A stretch of DNA of 39,586 nt from Thauera phenolivorans. Lineage in GTDB: Bacteria > Pseudomonadota > Gammaproteobacteria > Burkholderiales > Rhodocyclaceae. Below, in pieces: positions 8,159-17,101 of this stretch. The position numbers and the translations under genes are program-made. The stretch covers positions 206,175-245,760 of the forward strand of contig NZ_MBFM01000003.1 in assembly GCF_001696715.1 (NCBI RefSeq). Reading direction: 5' to 3'. The number at the start of each line of letters is the position of its first letter. Position 1 is the stretch's first letter. A model generated the notes under the pieces. The model did not search any database. It was given only the letters and a program-made list of their open reading frames with translations, and had not been told where the DNA came from.

Positions 8159-9169
8159 TCATTTGGGGCGGTAGGCGCCCGGGGTGCTGCCGGTCCATTT
8201 CCGGAACGCGCGATGAAAGGTGTTGGGGTCCTCGAAGCCCATTTCCTGGCCAATGACGGCGATCGGGGTATTGGTTTTCGTCAGCAACTGAATCGACGCG
8301 TCCCGGCGGAGTTCATCCTTGATCGCCTGGAAGGTGGTGCTTTCCGCGGCCAGCCGGCGGGTCAGCGTGCGCAGAGACAGGTGCAGCGCGCTGGCGGTCT
8401 GGCCGGCGGTAATCGGAAGACTGAGGCGCGGACGCAAATGCTCGCGGACCTTCCGCCTGGTCGCGTGCTGCTCGAAGGCGACGAACAGCCAGTCGCCGGG
8501 GGCCCGGGCCAGGAACTGGGCGAGCGAGCGCCGATCTTGGCGGATCGGCGTGTCCAACTGGGCGGCCTCGAAGTAGAGGGCTGAAACCGCTTGCTTGAAA
8601 AACACCGGGCCGGGATAGAGAAAACCATATTCCGACGCGTGGCTCGGGCGCCCGTAACTGCAATCGACGCGCGCCAGGGTCATGCGGTGCCCGGTGAGCC
8701 AGGAGGCCACGCCGTGGATCAGCTTGAGCAAGATCTCCTGTCCGAAGGTATTCGCCGCGGCCTGCGGCATCCGCGGAATCAGGGCCATCCGGATGAGGTT
8801 GCCCTCGCGGGAAAGTTCGATGCGGAAGTCATCCAGTAGCAGATGAAAGAAGCGACCGAGTCGGAACAGGGCGGTCTGCAGCGTCTCCGAGTCCAGCAGG
8901 CTGAGGCAGAGAAACTTGAACGAGCCCGAACGCACGGGCCGCGAAAACATCCCCGGCAGTTCGTCATCCAGTTCGCTGGCCAGTTGCCGGTAGAGAGTGG
9001 CGAACTGTTCGGTGGTCACCCTGGCCGTTTCCGCGTTAAGGAGGACCGGCGCGATACCCGCCCGCGCCAGCGCTTCCGCCTGCCCCGCCGGATCGAGCGG
9101 CGTGCCGTTCAACAGATTCAGCACGAAGGATATCGGGATCGTGCCGGCAGTGATTTCGGTCGGGGCCAT
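8159..9169 (-). CDS. AraC-family transcriptional regulator
   Basis: 336 residues. The N-terminal ~200 residues resemble the arabinose-binding-like domain found in AraC regulators of amino-acid and lipid catabolism. The C-terminal ~100 residues are the paired HTH: SLRTLTRRLAAE with FQAIKDELR, then IAVIGQEMGFEDPNTFHRAFRKWTGSTPGAYR, the classic AraC signature. The ATG at 9169 is used; a TTG-initiated extension to 9223 is possible but has no support. It is divergent from the beta-oxidation operon, with a 12-bp-arm inverted repeat between them, so control of that operon is the natural guess. The inducer is unknown. Confidence 0.9.
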   Translation of the reverse strand: MAPTEITAGTIPISFVLNLLNGTPLDPAGQAEALARAGIAPVLLNAETARVTTEQFATLYRQLASELDDELPGMFSRPVRSGSFKFLCLSLLDSETLQTALFRLGRFFHLLLDDFRIELSREGNLIRMALIPRMPQAAANTFGQEILLKLIHGVASWLTGHRMTLARVDCSYGRPSHASEYGFLYPGPVFFKQAVSALYFEAAQLDTPIRQDRRSLAQFLARAPGDWLFVAFEQHATRRKVREHLRPRLSLPITAGQTASALHLSLRTLTRRLAAESTTFQAIKDELRRDASIQLLTKTNTPIAVIGQEMGFEDPNTFHRAFRKWTGSTPGAYRPK

Positions 9170-9263
9170 GGTGCGGCGCTTTGCATCGCAATAATGGCCG
9201 ATTATGCAAGTGTTTCGGCGCAAGTCGCAATCGGGATCGGAAGCGCTCGTTCTTAGAATCGTC

Positions 9264-9293
9264 CATCAAATCCACGGATAAGTGGATTGGATG
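9264..9293. promoter_or_regulatory. Inverted repeat in the divergent AraC / fatty-acid operon promoter region
   Basis: Left arm CATCAAATCCAC and right arm GTGGATTGGATG are reverse complements at 11 of 12 positions, separated by 6 bases; the inner 7 bp are perfect. It lies midway between the regulator start (9169) and the synthetase start (9430). A two-turn dyad in a divergent promoter is a good operator candidate; the protein that binds it is not shown by sequence. Confidence 0.55.
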
Positions 9294-9429
9294 ACCAGAT
9301 CGTCCGGCAGCGCCTGCAGTTTTGTGTCGATGCGGGAAGCCGGATTCAGGCGCAAAGCGCATGGCGGAAGGTTTTGGTTGGCCCAAGCCGGCGCGCAAGA
9401 AGACAGAAAACTTCCCGGAGACCTCGCTC

Positions 9430-11073
9430 GTGCCCACCGAATCCATCCAAGCCGCCGCTTCGGCTTACGCCTACCCGCAGCTGATCAAGCAGCTCCTGCA
9501 TACACCGCTGGCGACCGCCGCCGATCAGGAGATCGTCTACCGCGACAGCCACCGCCAGACCTATCGTGACCTGGCCGCCCGGATCCGTCGCCTGGCCAAT
9601 GCGCTCCGCGATGCCGGGATCGGCCCGGGCGATACCGTCGCGGTGATGGATTGGGACAGCCACCGCTATCTCGAATGCTTCTTCGCCGTGCCGATGATGG
9701 GTGCGGTGCTGCAGACGGTGAATGTCCGCCTGTCGCCCGAGCAGATCCTGTACACGCTGAATCACGCCGGTGCCGACATCGTCCTGGTCAACGCCGATTT
9801 CATCCCGGTGCTGGCGGGCATCAAGGGCCAGCTGGAGACGGTGAAGCGCTTCGTGCTGATCTCCGATACCGGCAACGACATGGCCAGGTGGCAGATTCCC
9901 TTTGTTGGCGAGTACGAGGCCTTGCTGGCGAAGGCGTCGAGCGAGTACGACTTCCCCGACTTCGACGAGAACACGCGGGCGACGACCTTCTACACGACCG
10001 GTACGACCGGGCTGCCGAAGGGCGTCTATTTCAGCCACCGCCAACTGGTGCTGCACACGCTGGCGGTGGCTACGCATCTGGGCACCGCAGAGGGCCAATG
10101 CCGTCTACACCGCGGCGACGTGTACATGCCGATCACCCCGATGTTCCACGTCCACGCGTGGGGCGTACCCTACATCGCGACGCTGCTCGGCCTCAAACAG
10201 GTCTATCCCGGCCGCTATGCGCCCGAGACCCTGGCCCGCTACGTACGCGACGAGAAGGTCACCTTCTCGCACTGCGTGCCGACCATCCTGCAGATGCTGC
10301 TGACCAACGCCGAGGCGAAGGCGGTCGATCTCAAGGGCTGGAAGGTGATCATCGGTGGTTCGGCGCTGCCCAAAGGGCTCGCCACCGCGGCGCTGGAGCG
10401 CGGTATCGACGTCTTCACCGGTTACGGTATGTCGGAAACCTGCCCGATCCTGACCATCGCCCGGGCGCCGGGCGACGTCCCGGCCGAGGATCTCGACGGC
10501 CAGGCCGAACAGCGCATCCGCACCGGCTATCCGGTGCCATTGGTCGATCTCCATACCGTCGACAGCGACCTCCTCGACACCCCCCGTGACGGCAAGAGTT
10601 CCGGCGAGATCGTCGTCCGCGCGCCGTGGCTGACCATGGGCTACCTGCACAACCCGTCCACATCGGACGAGCTGTGGGCGGGTGGCTACCTCCATACCGG
10701 CGACATCGGGGTCATCGATCCGGCCGGCTGCCTGCAGGTGACCGACCGCCTGAAGGACGTGATCAAGACTGGCGGCGAGTGGGTGTCCTCGCTCGAACTC
10801 GAGAACATCATTTCCCAGCACCCGGCGGTCAGCGAGGTCGCCGTGGTCGGGGTGAAGGACGACAAGTGGGGCGAGCGTCCGCTGGCGATGGTCGTCCTCA
10901 AGCCGGGGCAGACGGCGACGGCCGACGAGATCAAGGTCGTCGTCGCGAAATTCGCCGAAGCCGGCCACATCTCGCGCTACGCGGTGCCCGACGAGATCCG
11001 TTTCGTCGAGGCGCTGGCGCGCACCAGCGTCGGCAAGATCAACAAGAAAGCCATTCGCGAAGATTTGGCCTGA
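9430..11073 (+). CDS. Fatty-acyl-CoA synthetase (AMP-forming ligase, AlkK/FadD type)
   Basis: About 547 residues of the ANL superfamily; activates fatty acids to acyl-CoA using ATP. Visible motifs: the P-loop TTGTTGLPKG, the ITPMFHVHAWG segment, the GYGMSETCP motif, YLHTGDIG and DRLKDVIKTGGEW, and the C-terminal lysine in GKINKK. The P-loop and TGDIG motifs mark an intact adenylating enzyme. The GTG at 9430 is chosen because GGAG lies 9 bases before it and conserved sequence begins here; an ATG at 9361 and a TTG at 9322 are also in frame. First gene of the operon, 28 bp before the next gene. Medium- or long-chain preference is not certain. Confidence 0.92.
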   Translation: MPTESIQAAASAYAYPQLIKQLLHTPLATAADQEIVYRDSHRQTYRDLAARIRRLANALRDAGIGPGDTVAVMDWDSHRYLECFFAVPMMGAVLQTVNVRLSPEQILYTLNHAGADIVLVNADFIPVLAGIKGQLETVKRFVLISDTGNDMARWQIPFVGEYEALLAKASSEYDFPDFDENTRATTFYTTGTTGLPKGVYFSHRQLVLHTLAVATHLGTAEGQCRLHRGDVYMPITPMFHVHAWGVPYIATLLGLKQVYPGRYAPETLARYVRDEKVTFSHCVPTILQMLLTNAEAKAVDLKGWKVIIGGSALPKGLATAALERGIDVFTGYGMSETCPILTIARAPGDVPAEDLDGQAEQRIRTGYPVPLVDLHTVDSDLLDTPRDGKSSGEIVVRAPWLTMGYLHNPSTSDELWAGGYLHTGDIGVIDPAGCLQVTDRLKDVIKTGGEWVSSLELENIISQHPAVSEVAVVGVKDDKWGERPLAMVVLKPGQTATADEIKVVVAKFAEAGHISRYAVPDEIRFVEALARTSVGKINKKAIREDLA

Positions 11074-11101
11074 GGGCCATCGCAAACCAGGAGTCAATCG
11101 C

Positions 11102-13498
11102 GTGAAAAGACTGCAAATCAAGAAAGCCGCCGTACTCGGCGCCGGAGTCATGGGCGCGCAGATCGCGGCGCATCTCGCCAATGCCGGCGTGCCGGTCGTC
11201 CTCTTCGACCTGCCCGCGAAGGAAGGCGACAAGAACGGCATCGTCAAGAAGGCCATCGACGGCCTGAAGAAGCTCGAACCGGCGCCGCTGGCGGACAAGG
11301 CGGCGCTGAAGTTGATCTCGGCCGCCAACTACGACGAACATCTGGCCCAGTTGGCCGGCTGCGAGCTGATCATCGAGGCGATCGCCGAGCGAATGGACTG
11401 GAAGAACGACCTGTACGGCAAGATCGCGCCGTACATTGCGGCCAATGCCATCGTCGCTTCCAACACCTCCGGACTGTCGATCGACGCGCTGTCGCAAGCG
11501 CTCCCGGCCGATGTGCGTCCGCGCTTCTGCGGCATCCACTTCTTCAACCCGCCGCGCTACATGCGCCTGGTCGAGATCGTCGCCACCCGTACGACCGATG
11601 CCGGCACGCTCGATGGGCTCGAGACCTGGCTGACCTCGCGCCTCGGCAAGGGTGTAATCCGCGCACTCGACACGCCCAACTTCGTCGCCAACCGTATCGG
11701 CGTTCTCTCGATCCTGGCGGTGATGCATCACACCCGGCGCTTCGAGCTTGGCTTCGATGTGGTCGACGCCCTGACCGGGCCGAAGATCGGCCGCCCGAAG
11801 AGCGCCACCTACCGCACGGCGGACGTCGTCGGTCTGGATACGCTGGCCCACGCGGTGCGCACCATGCGCGACACGCTGCCCGACGATCCATGGCATGCGC
11901 ATTTCAATGTGCCGGCCTGGCTGGAACAGCTGATCGCGCAGGGGGCCCTGGGCCAGAAGACCAAGGGCGGCATCTTCCGCAAGGTCGGCAAGGAAGTCCA
12001 CGTGCTGGACCTTGGCCTGCAGGATTACCGCCCCTCGACCGGCGAACTCAGCGCCGAGGTGGCGGGCATCCTCAAGGACAAGAATCCGGCCAACCGCTTC
12101 GCCGCACTGCGTGCCTCGAAAGACCCGCAGGCGAAGTTCCTGTGGGCGATCTTCCGCGACGTTTTCCACTATGCCGCCGTGCAGCTCGAAACCGTCGCCG
12201 ACAATGCCCGCGATCTGGATCTCGCGATGCGCTGGGGTTTTGGTTGGGCGCAGGGGCCGTTCGAGATCTGGCAGTCCGCCGGCTGGGCGGACATCGCCCA
12301 GGCGATCGCCGCCGACATCGCCGCCGGCGAGACGATGAGCGCCGCGCCGCTGCCGGCCTGGGTGCTGGAAGATCGCGAGGGTGTGCACACGCCGCAGGGC
12401 TCGTGGTCGTCGCGCCGCAAGGCCTATGTGCCGCGTTCCGCGCTGCCGGTGTACCAGCGCCAGCTCTTCCAGGAAGCCGTCCTCGGTGACGGTTCGCTGT
12501 CGCCCGAGCAGTCCGGCGAGACGCTGTTCGAGAACGACGGTGTCCGTCTGTGGCGTTTGCCGGCGGTCGACGCCGGCATCGGCATCCTCTCTTTCAAGTC
12601 CAAGATGCACGCCATCGGCAGCGAAGTGGTGGAGGGTGTGGTGGCAGCGGTGCGCCAGGCCGAGCAGAGCCTTTCCGGCCTGGTCATCTGGCACCAGCCG
12701 CCCTTCGCCGTCGGCGCCAACCTGGCCCAGGTGGCTGAAGGATGTGCGGCCGGTGATTTTGCGAAGCTCGACAGCTATGTCGCCGACTTCCAGCAGGCCG
12801 GTCAGACGCTGAAGTATGCGGCGGTGCCGGTGGTGGCGGCGGTACAGGGCATGGCGCTGGGCGGCGGCTGCGAGTTCGCCATGCAGGCAACGCGCCGCGT
12901 GCTGGCGCTGGAGAGCTACATGGGCCTGGTCGAAGCGGGCGTCGGCCTGATCCCGGCCGGCGGTGGCTGCAAGGAGTTTGCGCTGCAGGCGGCGGAATGG
13001 GCGGGGCGGACCGCGACCCCGGCCGAGCTGATGGCCTTCCTGCAACCGGTGTTCATGAACATCGCCATGGCCAGGGTCTCGAAGAGCGCCGCGGAGGCGG
13101 TGGGCTACGGCTTCGCCCGCGCGACCGATACCGTGCTGTTCCATCCCGACGAGCTGCTCTACGTCGCGATCCGCGAAGCCCGTGCGCTGGCCGAATCCGG
13201 CTATGCGCCCCCCGCCACGGCGCGCGCCGTGCCGGTGGCCGGGCGCGGCGGCATCGCGACGCTGGAGATGACGCTGGTCAACATGCGTGACGGCGGCATG
13301 ATCTCCGCGTACGACTACCAGGTCGCCCGTGCCGCGGCGGTTGCCCTGTGCGGTGGTGAGGTCGACAGCGGCAGCCTGGTCGATGAGGCCTGGCTGCTCA
13401 CGGTCGAGCGCCGCCTGTTCGTCGAGCTGCTGAAGAACCCCCAAACCCAGGCCCGGATCCAGCACATGCTCGAGACCGGCAAGCCGCTCCGCAACTGA
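11102..13498 (+). CDS. 3-hydroxyacyl-CoA dehydrogenase / enoyl-CoA hydratase fusion
   Basis: 798-residue multifunctional beta-oxidation enzyme in the FadN-like order: dehydrogenase first, hydratase last. The N-terminus has the NAD Rossmann loop VLGAGVMGAQIAAHL, then ASNTSGLS and the catalytic His segment GIHFFNPPRYM. The C-terminal third is a crotonase fold with the oxyanion-hole segment AAVQGMALGGGCEFAM and LVEAGVGLIPAGGG. It carries out hydration of enoyl-CoA and NAD-dependent oxidation of 3-hydroxyacyl-CoA. Starts with GTG preceded by AGGAG. It sits between the ligase and thiolase genes with short gaps (28 and 22 bp), so one transcript is likely. Confidence 0.95.
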   Translation: MKRLQIKKAAVLGAGVMGAQIAAHLANAGVPVVLFDLPAKEGDKNGIVKKAIDGLKKLEPAPLADKAALKLISAANYDEHLAQLAGCELIIEAIAERMDWKNDLYGKIAPYIAANAIVASNTSGLSIDALSQALPADVRPRFCGIHFFNPPRYMRLVEIVATRTTDAGTLDGLETWLTSRLGKGVIRALDTPNFVANRIGVLSILAVMHHTRRFELGFDVVDALTGPKIGRPKSATYRTADVVGLDTLAHAVRTMRDTLPDDPWHAHFNVPAWLEQLIAQGALGQKTKGGIFRKVGKEVHVLDLGLQDYRPSTGELSAEVAGILKDKNPANRFAALRASKDPQAKFLWAIFRDVFHYAAVQLETVADNARDLDLAMRWGFGWAQGPFEIWQSAGWADIAQAIAADIAAGETMSAAPLPAWVLEDREGVHTPQGSWSSRRKAYVPRSALPVYQRQLFQEAVLGDGSLSPEQSGETLFENDGVRLWRLPAVDAGIGILSFKSKMHAIGSEVVEGVVAAVRQAEQSLSGLVIWHQPPFAVGANLAQVAEGCAAGDFAKLDSYVADFQQAGQTLKYAAVPVVAAVQGMALGGGCEFAMQATRRVLALESYMGLVEAGVGLIPAGGGCKEFALQAAEWAGRTATPAELMAFLQPVFMNIAMARVSKSAAEAVGYGFARATDTVLFHPDELLYVAIREARALAESGYAPPATARAVPVAGRGGIATLEMTLVNMRDGGMISAYDYQVARAAAVALCGGEVDSGSLVDEAWLLTVERRLFVELLKNPQTQARIQHMLETGKPLRN

Positions 13499-13520
13499 TC
13501 CGGCCCAGGAGAACATCATA

Positions 13521-14717
13521 ATGAGCAAACAGATTCAGGAAGCCTACATCGTCGCCGCGACCCGCCTGCCGGTGGGCAAGCGCAACGGCATGTTCAGGAA
13601 TGCGCGGCCGGACGACATGCTGGCCCATGCCATCCGCGCCGTGGTCGCGCAGGCGCCCGGCGTCGACCCGGCCCGCATCGGCGACGTCATCGTCGGCTGC
13701 GCCATCCCCGAAGCCGAGCAGGGCATGAACGTGGCTCGCATCGGCGCGCTGCTCGCCGGTCTGCCGAATACCGTCCCGGGCATCACCATCAACCGCTTCT
13801 GCTCCTCCGGCCTGCAGGCCGTGGCCGACGCCGCCAATCAGATCCGTCTCGGCCTGGCCGACGTGATGATCGCCGCCGGTACGGAGTCGATGACCGCGAT
13901 GTCCAACATCATGGGCAACAAGGTGGCGGCCAACCCCGCCTGGTTCTCCGATGAAAACATCGGCATTGCCTACGGCATGGGCCTGACCGCCGAGAAGGTG
14001 GCGCAGCAGTGGGGCATTGGCCGCGAGGCGCAGGATGCCTTTGCCGAAGCATCCCACCGCAAAGCCTGCGCCGCGATCGCTGCCGGCCATTTCAAGACCG
14101 AGACCTCGCCCTTCACCGTGCGCGACTACAAGCCTGATCTGGCGAGCGGCGAAATCCGCCAGCGCGACCGCACGCCGACCGACGACGAGGGCGCACGCTC
14201 GGACATCTCCGTCGAGAAGCTCGCCAGGCTGCGCCCGGTGTTCCATGCCAAGGGCTCGGTCACCGCGGGCAACGCTTCGCAGATGTCCGATGGCGCCGGC
14301 GCCGTGATGCTGGTCTCGGAGAAGGTCCTGAAGGAACACAACCTGAGCCCGCTCGCCCGCTTTGCCGGCTTTGCGGTCGGAGGGGTGGCGCCGGAGATCA
14401 TGGGCGTCGGTCCGATCGTCGCGATCCCCAAGGTGCTGCAGCAAGCCGGCATCCGCAAGGAAGACCTGGACTGGATCGAGCTGAACGAAGCCTTTGCAGC
14501 GCAGGCCCTGGCCGTGATCAAGGAACTCGACCTCGACCCGTCGAAGATCAACCCGCTGGGCGGCGCGATCGCGCTCGGCCACCCGCTCGGTGCCACCGGC
14601 GCCATCCGCACGGCGACGCTGCTGCACGGCATGCGCCGTACCGGCGGCAAGTACGGGATGGTCAGCATGTGCATCGGCACGGGCATGGGTGCCGCCGGCA
14701 TCTTCGAAAGCATCTGA
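13521..14717 (+). CDS. fadA: Acetyl-CoA acyltransferase (3-ketoacyl-CoA thiolase)
   Basis: 398 residues, usual length for a degradative thiolase. Catalytic residues are present: nucleophilic Cys94 in NRFCSSGLQA, His354 in GHPLGATGAI and Cys384 in MCIGTGMGA, plus the NEAFAAQ segment. It cleaves 3-ketoacyl-CoA to acetyl-CoA and a shortened acyl-CoA, completing the cycle started by the upstream fusion enzyme. AGGAG precedes the ATG, and the upstream stop is 22 bp away. The gene is intact, in contrast to the acyl-CoA dehydrogenase that follows 26 bp downstream. Confidence 0.95.
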   Translation: MSKQIQEAYIVAATRLPVGKRNGMFRNARPDDMLAHAIRAVVAQAPGVDPARIGDVIVGCAIPEAEQGMNVARIGALLAGLPNTVPGITINRFCSSGLQAVADAANQIRLGLADVMIAAGTESMTAMSNIMGNKVAANPAWFSDENIGIAYGMGLTAEKVAQQWGIGREAQDAFAEASHRKACAAIAAGHFKTETSPFTVRDYKPDLASGEIRQRDRTPTDDEGARSDISVEKLARLRPVFHAKGSVTAGNASQMSDGAGAVMLVSEKVLKEHNLSPLARFAGFAVGGVAPEIMGVGPIVAIPKVLQQAGIRKEDLDWIELNEAFAAQALAVIKELDLDPSKINPLGGAIALGHPLGATGAIRTATLLHGMRRTGGKYGMVSMCIGTGMGAAGIFESI

Positions 14718-14743
14718 ACGAAGAGATCGAAAGATAGAACGCC

Positions 14744-16005
14744 ATGAGCGATTACATCGCCCCAGTGCAGGACATGCGCTTCGTGATGGACGAGATCGTC
14801 GGTCTCGACGCCATCGCCGCGCTTCCCGGCTACGAAGAAGCCACGCCCGACATGGCGGACGCCATCCTCGAGGAGGCGGCCGAGTTCGCCAGCGGCGTGC
14901 TGGCCCCGCTCAACCGGATCGGCGGCACGCAGGGCTGCAAGCTCGGGCCTGACGGCGTCGTCACCGCCGACGGGTGGAAACCTGTCCTTCTCGCTCGGCC
15001 CGCTGCTGACCGGCGGCGCCGTGGCCGCGCTGCTGACCTGCGCCAGCGACGAACTCAAGGCCATCTACCTGGAAAAGATGATCTCCGGCGAATGGACCCG
15101 GCACGATGAACCTGACGGAGCCGAATGCGGGTTCCGATCTGGCCCTGATCCGCAGCCGCGCCGAGCCGAGCCGCAGGCCGACGGCAGCTACCGCGTCTTC
15201 GGCCAGAAGATCTTCATCACCTATGGCGACCACGACATGACGGACAACATCGTCCATCTCGTCCTCGCCCGCCTGCCGGACGCCCCGGCGGGCGTGAAAT
15301 CCGGACGTCCGCCGCATGCTGATGCTGATGAAGTCGCGCGTCGAAGCCTGCCGCGCCGTCACGTACTTCACCGCGGGGCTGCTCGACCGTGCGCACGCCG
15401 GCACCGATCCGAAGCAAAAGAAGCGTGACCTGTTCCTGGCCGAACTGCTGATTCCCGTGGTCAAGGGCGGTGGCACGGAGATGGCGGTCGGGGTGACTTC
15501 GCTCGGTATCCAGGTGCACGGCGGCATGGGCTTCATCGAGGAGACCGGCGCCGCGCAGCACTGGCGCGATTCGCGCATCACGACGACCTATGAAGGCACC
15601 ACCGGCATCCAGGCCAACGACCTGATCTTCCGCAAACTCATGCGCGACCAGGGCGCCAACGCCAAGGTCGTCTTCTCCGAGGTGCAGGGCACGGTCAACG
15701 CGCTGCTGGCTTCCGACCGGCCCGAACTGCGTGCCATCGGCGCGCAACTGCTGGGCGCGAAGCAGGCCTGGTCCGACGCCACGGAGTGGTGCTGGGCAAG
15801 GTCAGGTCGGACGTTTCAGCCGTGCTCACCGCGGCCGTTCCTTACCTCAACCTTGCCGTCCTCGTCTGCGGCGGCTGGAGGATGGGCAGGGCGGCCTTGG
15901 CTGCCGCCGACCACCTGGACAGGGAAGCCGGCGACCAGGGTTTCGATCGCAGCAAGATCGACACTGCCGGCTTCTACGCTGGCCAACAGCTGGCGCTGGC
16001 ACTCG
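14744..16005 (+). pseudogene. Acyl-CoA dehydrogenase (large FadE-type), decayed
   Basis: Pieces of a ~600-residue acyl-CoA dehydrogenase lie in order in different frames. It opens normally with MSDYIAPVQDMRFVMDE. Lesions: (a) near 14977 a deletion joins the N-terminal helix domain to GNLSFSLGPLLTGG in another frame, losing roughly 40 codons; (b) an extra C near 15097 (WTGTMNLTEP is read only after a shift); (c) a 5-bp duplication GAGCC near 15163 that restores the frame; (d) near 15298 a jump from LPDAPAGVK to NPDVRRMLMLMKS, losing about 130 codons of the FAD-binding core; (e) one base lost near 15788; (f) similarity ends near 16005. The missing core means no active enzyme. The extent at the 3' end is approximate. 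Confidence 0.92.
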
Positions 16006-16190
16006 ATCCGGGCTTCGGGTGCGAGCCGCACCCGCTGTCTGTGCACCTCCATTTCCTTGGGATTCTTGCCGGTCAGCGGTCTTATCGAAACGGCTAAGGC
16101 AACGCTGGCGTTCGCGGCGAACAGGGCCAGGCGGATCGGGCGTCGACGGCGCCGGACTGCGAGCCGTTCGAATTCGTGAACTCGGCGCAT
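15816..16190 (-). pseudogene. Possible gene start cut off by the acyl-CoA dehydrogenase remnant
   Basis: An ATG at 16190 follows a near-ideal GGAGGTGG ribosome site 5 bases upstream. The product would start MRRVHEFERLAVRRRRRP, then a hydrophobic stretch, giving about 60 residues before the frame enters sequence that is antisense to the broken acyl-CoA dehydrogenase (left of about 16005). This looks like the front end of a real minus-strand gene whose remainder was lost at the same junction that ended the dehydrogenase. I do not recognise the protein. The frame itself runs to 15816. Confidence 0.35.
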
Positions 16191-16445
16191 GCGGCCACCT
16201 CCGGATATGCGATCGCGGGGGACGAATGCATGGCGCGATGCCACCGTCAAGCAGGCTCCGCTGCAAGCTGAGAACACTTCGGCATCTACGCGAGAAAACC
16301 TCCTGGATGCGAGGATTCCGGGGCCTGGCGGCGGCTCGCCGCCGAACTTTAGCGGGTCGAGCGCGCCCACGCTGTACGGGGCCACACCGGCCTTCTTAAG
16401 AACGAAGGGCTCGAAGGGCCGGGCGGCATTGCGCCGCCCCGCGCA
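16191..16445. other. Gene-free region with a terminator-like hairpin
   Basis: No gene seen. It contains a second AGGAGG (minus strand, near 16308-16313) followed by a 12-codon frame starting at ATG 16294, and a GC-rich hairpin at 16421-16439 just beyond the cysteine hydrolase stop. With the truncated gene at 16190 this ~440-bp stretch reads as rearranged, non-functional DNA. Confidence 0.4.
16421..16439 (-). terminator. GC-rich hairpin after the cysteine hydrolase gene
   Basis: GGGCGGC and GCCGCCC form a perfect 7-bp stem with a 5-base loop, 7 bases beyond the stop of the leftward gene. On the transcribed strand it is followed by a pyrimidine-rich but not pure-U stretch, so it may be a weak intrinsic terminator or only an RNA-stabilising hairpin. 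Confidence 0.4.
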
Positions 16446-16994
16446 TCAAGCGGCCAGATATTCCTCGGTCGACTTCACCGTGGCGTAGCCGAAGGCGAAC
16501 GCCGCCATCATTGCCGCATGGACGTGCGCCGCGGGTACGGTGACGTCACCGAACTCGAGATTCAGCGTGGCGCAGGCATCATGCACCACGGTGACCGGGT
16601 AGCCCATGTCGGCGGCCGCACGCACGACGGCATCGACGCACATGTGGCTCATCGCACCGACCACCACGACCTCTTCGACGCCGCACGCATCGAGTCGTTG
16701 CTTGAGGTCCGTTTCACGGAACGAGTTGATGTGATTCTTGACGATGACCGGCTCGTCACCTGCAGGCGCCACGGCCGGCTGGATTTTCACGCCATCGCTG
16801 TCCGGTACGAACACAGGGGCTTCGCTACTGGCGGACTCGTGGCGAATGTGAAACACCGGGATGCCCTTGTTCCGGGCGTCGGCGATCACGCGCGCTGCAT
16901 TGGCGGTGGCCGCCTCGATGCCCGACAAGGGCAGCTTGCCGGTAGGCAGGTATTCGTTTTGCAGATCGACGACGATCAGACCGCGTTTCGTCAT
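16446..16994 (-). CDS. Isochorismatase-like cysteine hydrolase
   Basis: 182 residues, single-domain isochorismatase fold. The catalytic triad is readable: Asp10 in VVDLQNEY, Lys86 in VIVKNH and Cys119 in MSHMCVDAVVRAA, with the conserved cis-peptide region VVGAMSHM. Relatives hydrolyse amides such as nicotinamide, ureidoacrylate or N-carbamoyl compounds; which one applies here is not visible. Start at 16994 is supported by AGGAGAG 5 bases upstream. It follows pntB on the same strand with a 107-bp gap that holds a long inverted repeat, so it may have separate expression. A nicotinamidase-like role beside transhydrogenase would be tempting but is unsupported. Confidence 0.85.
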   Translation of the reverse strand: MTKRGLIVVDLQNEYLPTGKLPLSGIEAATANAARVIADARNKGIPVFHIRHESASSEAPVFVPDSDGVKIQPAVAPAGDEPVIVKNHINSFRETDLKQRLDACGVEEVVVVGAMSHMCVDAVVRAAADMGYPVTVVHDACATLNLEFGDVTVPAAHVHAAMMAAFAFGYATVKSTEEYLAA

Positions 16995-17051
16995 TAGGCT
17001 CTCCTGTTTGCTTGTGATGGGTCGAACTGGCGTTGCAGAGCAGACGCAGCA

Positions 17052-17095
17052 TCGCGAACGGACGGGCGGCGAACTCGTCGCGCACCCGTTCGCGA
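17052..17095. repeat. Inverted repeat between pntB and the cysteine hydrolase
   Basis: TCGCGAACGG at 17052-17061 and CCGTTCGCGA at 17086-17095 are perfect 10-bp reverse complements with 24 bases between. It begins 7 bases past the pntB stop. No U-run follows on the transcribed strand, so it may be an attenuator, an RNA-end stabiliser or chance. Confidence 0.4.
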
Positions 17096-17101
17096 CCGGC
17101 C

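Noticed and set aside
11039-13528. Very long open frame antisense to the dehydrogenase/hydratase gene
   Set aside because: GC-rich codon bias on the plus strand leaves the antisense frame open. The translation is rich in Arg, Gly and His with no domain, while the plus strand encodes a clear enzyme.
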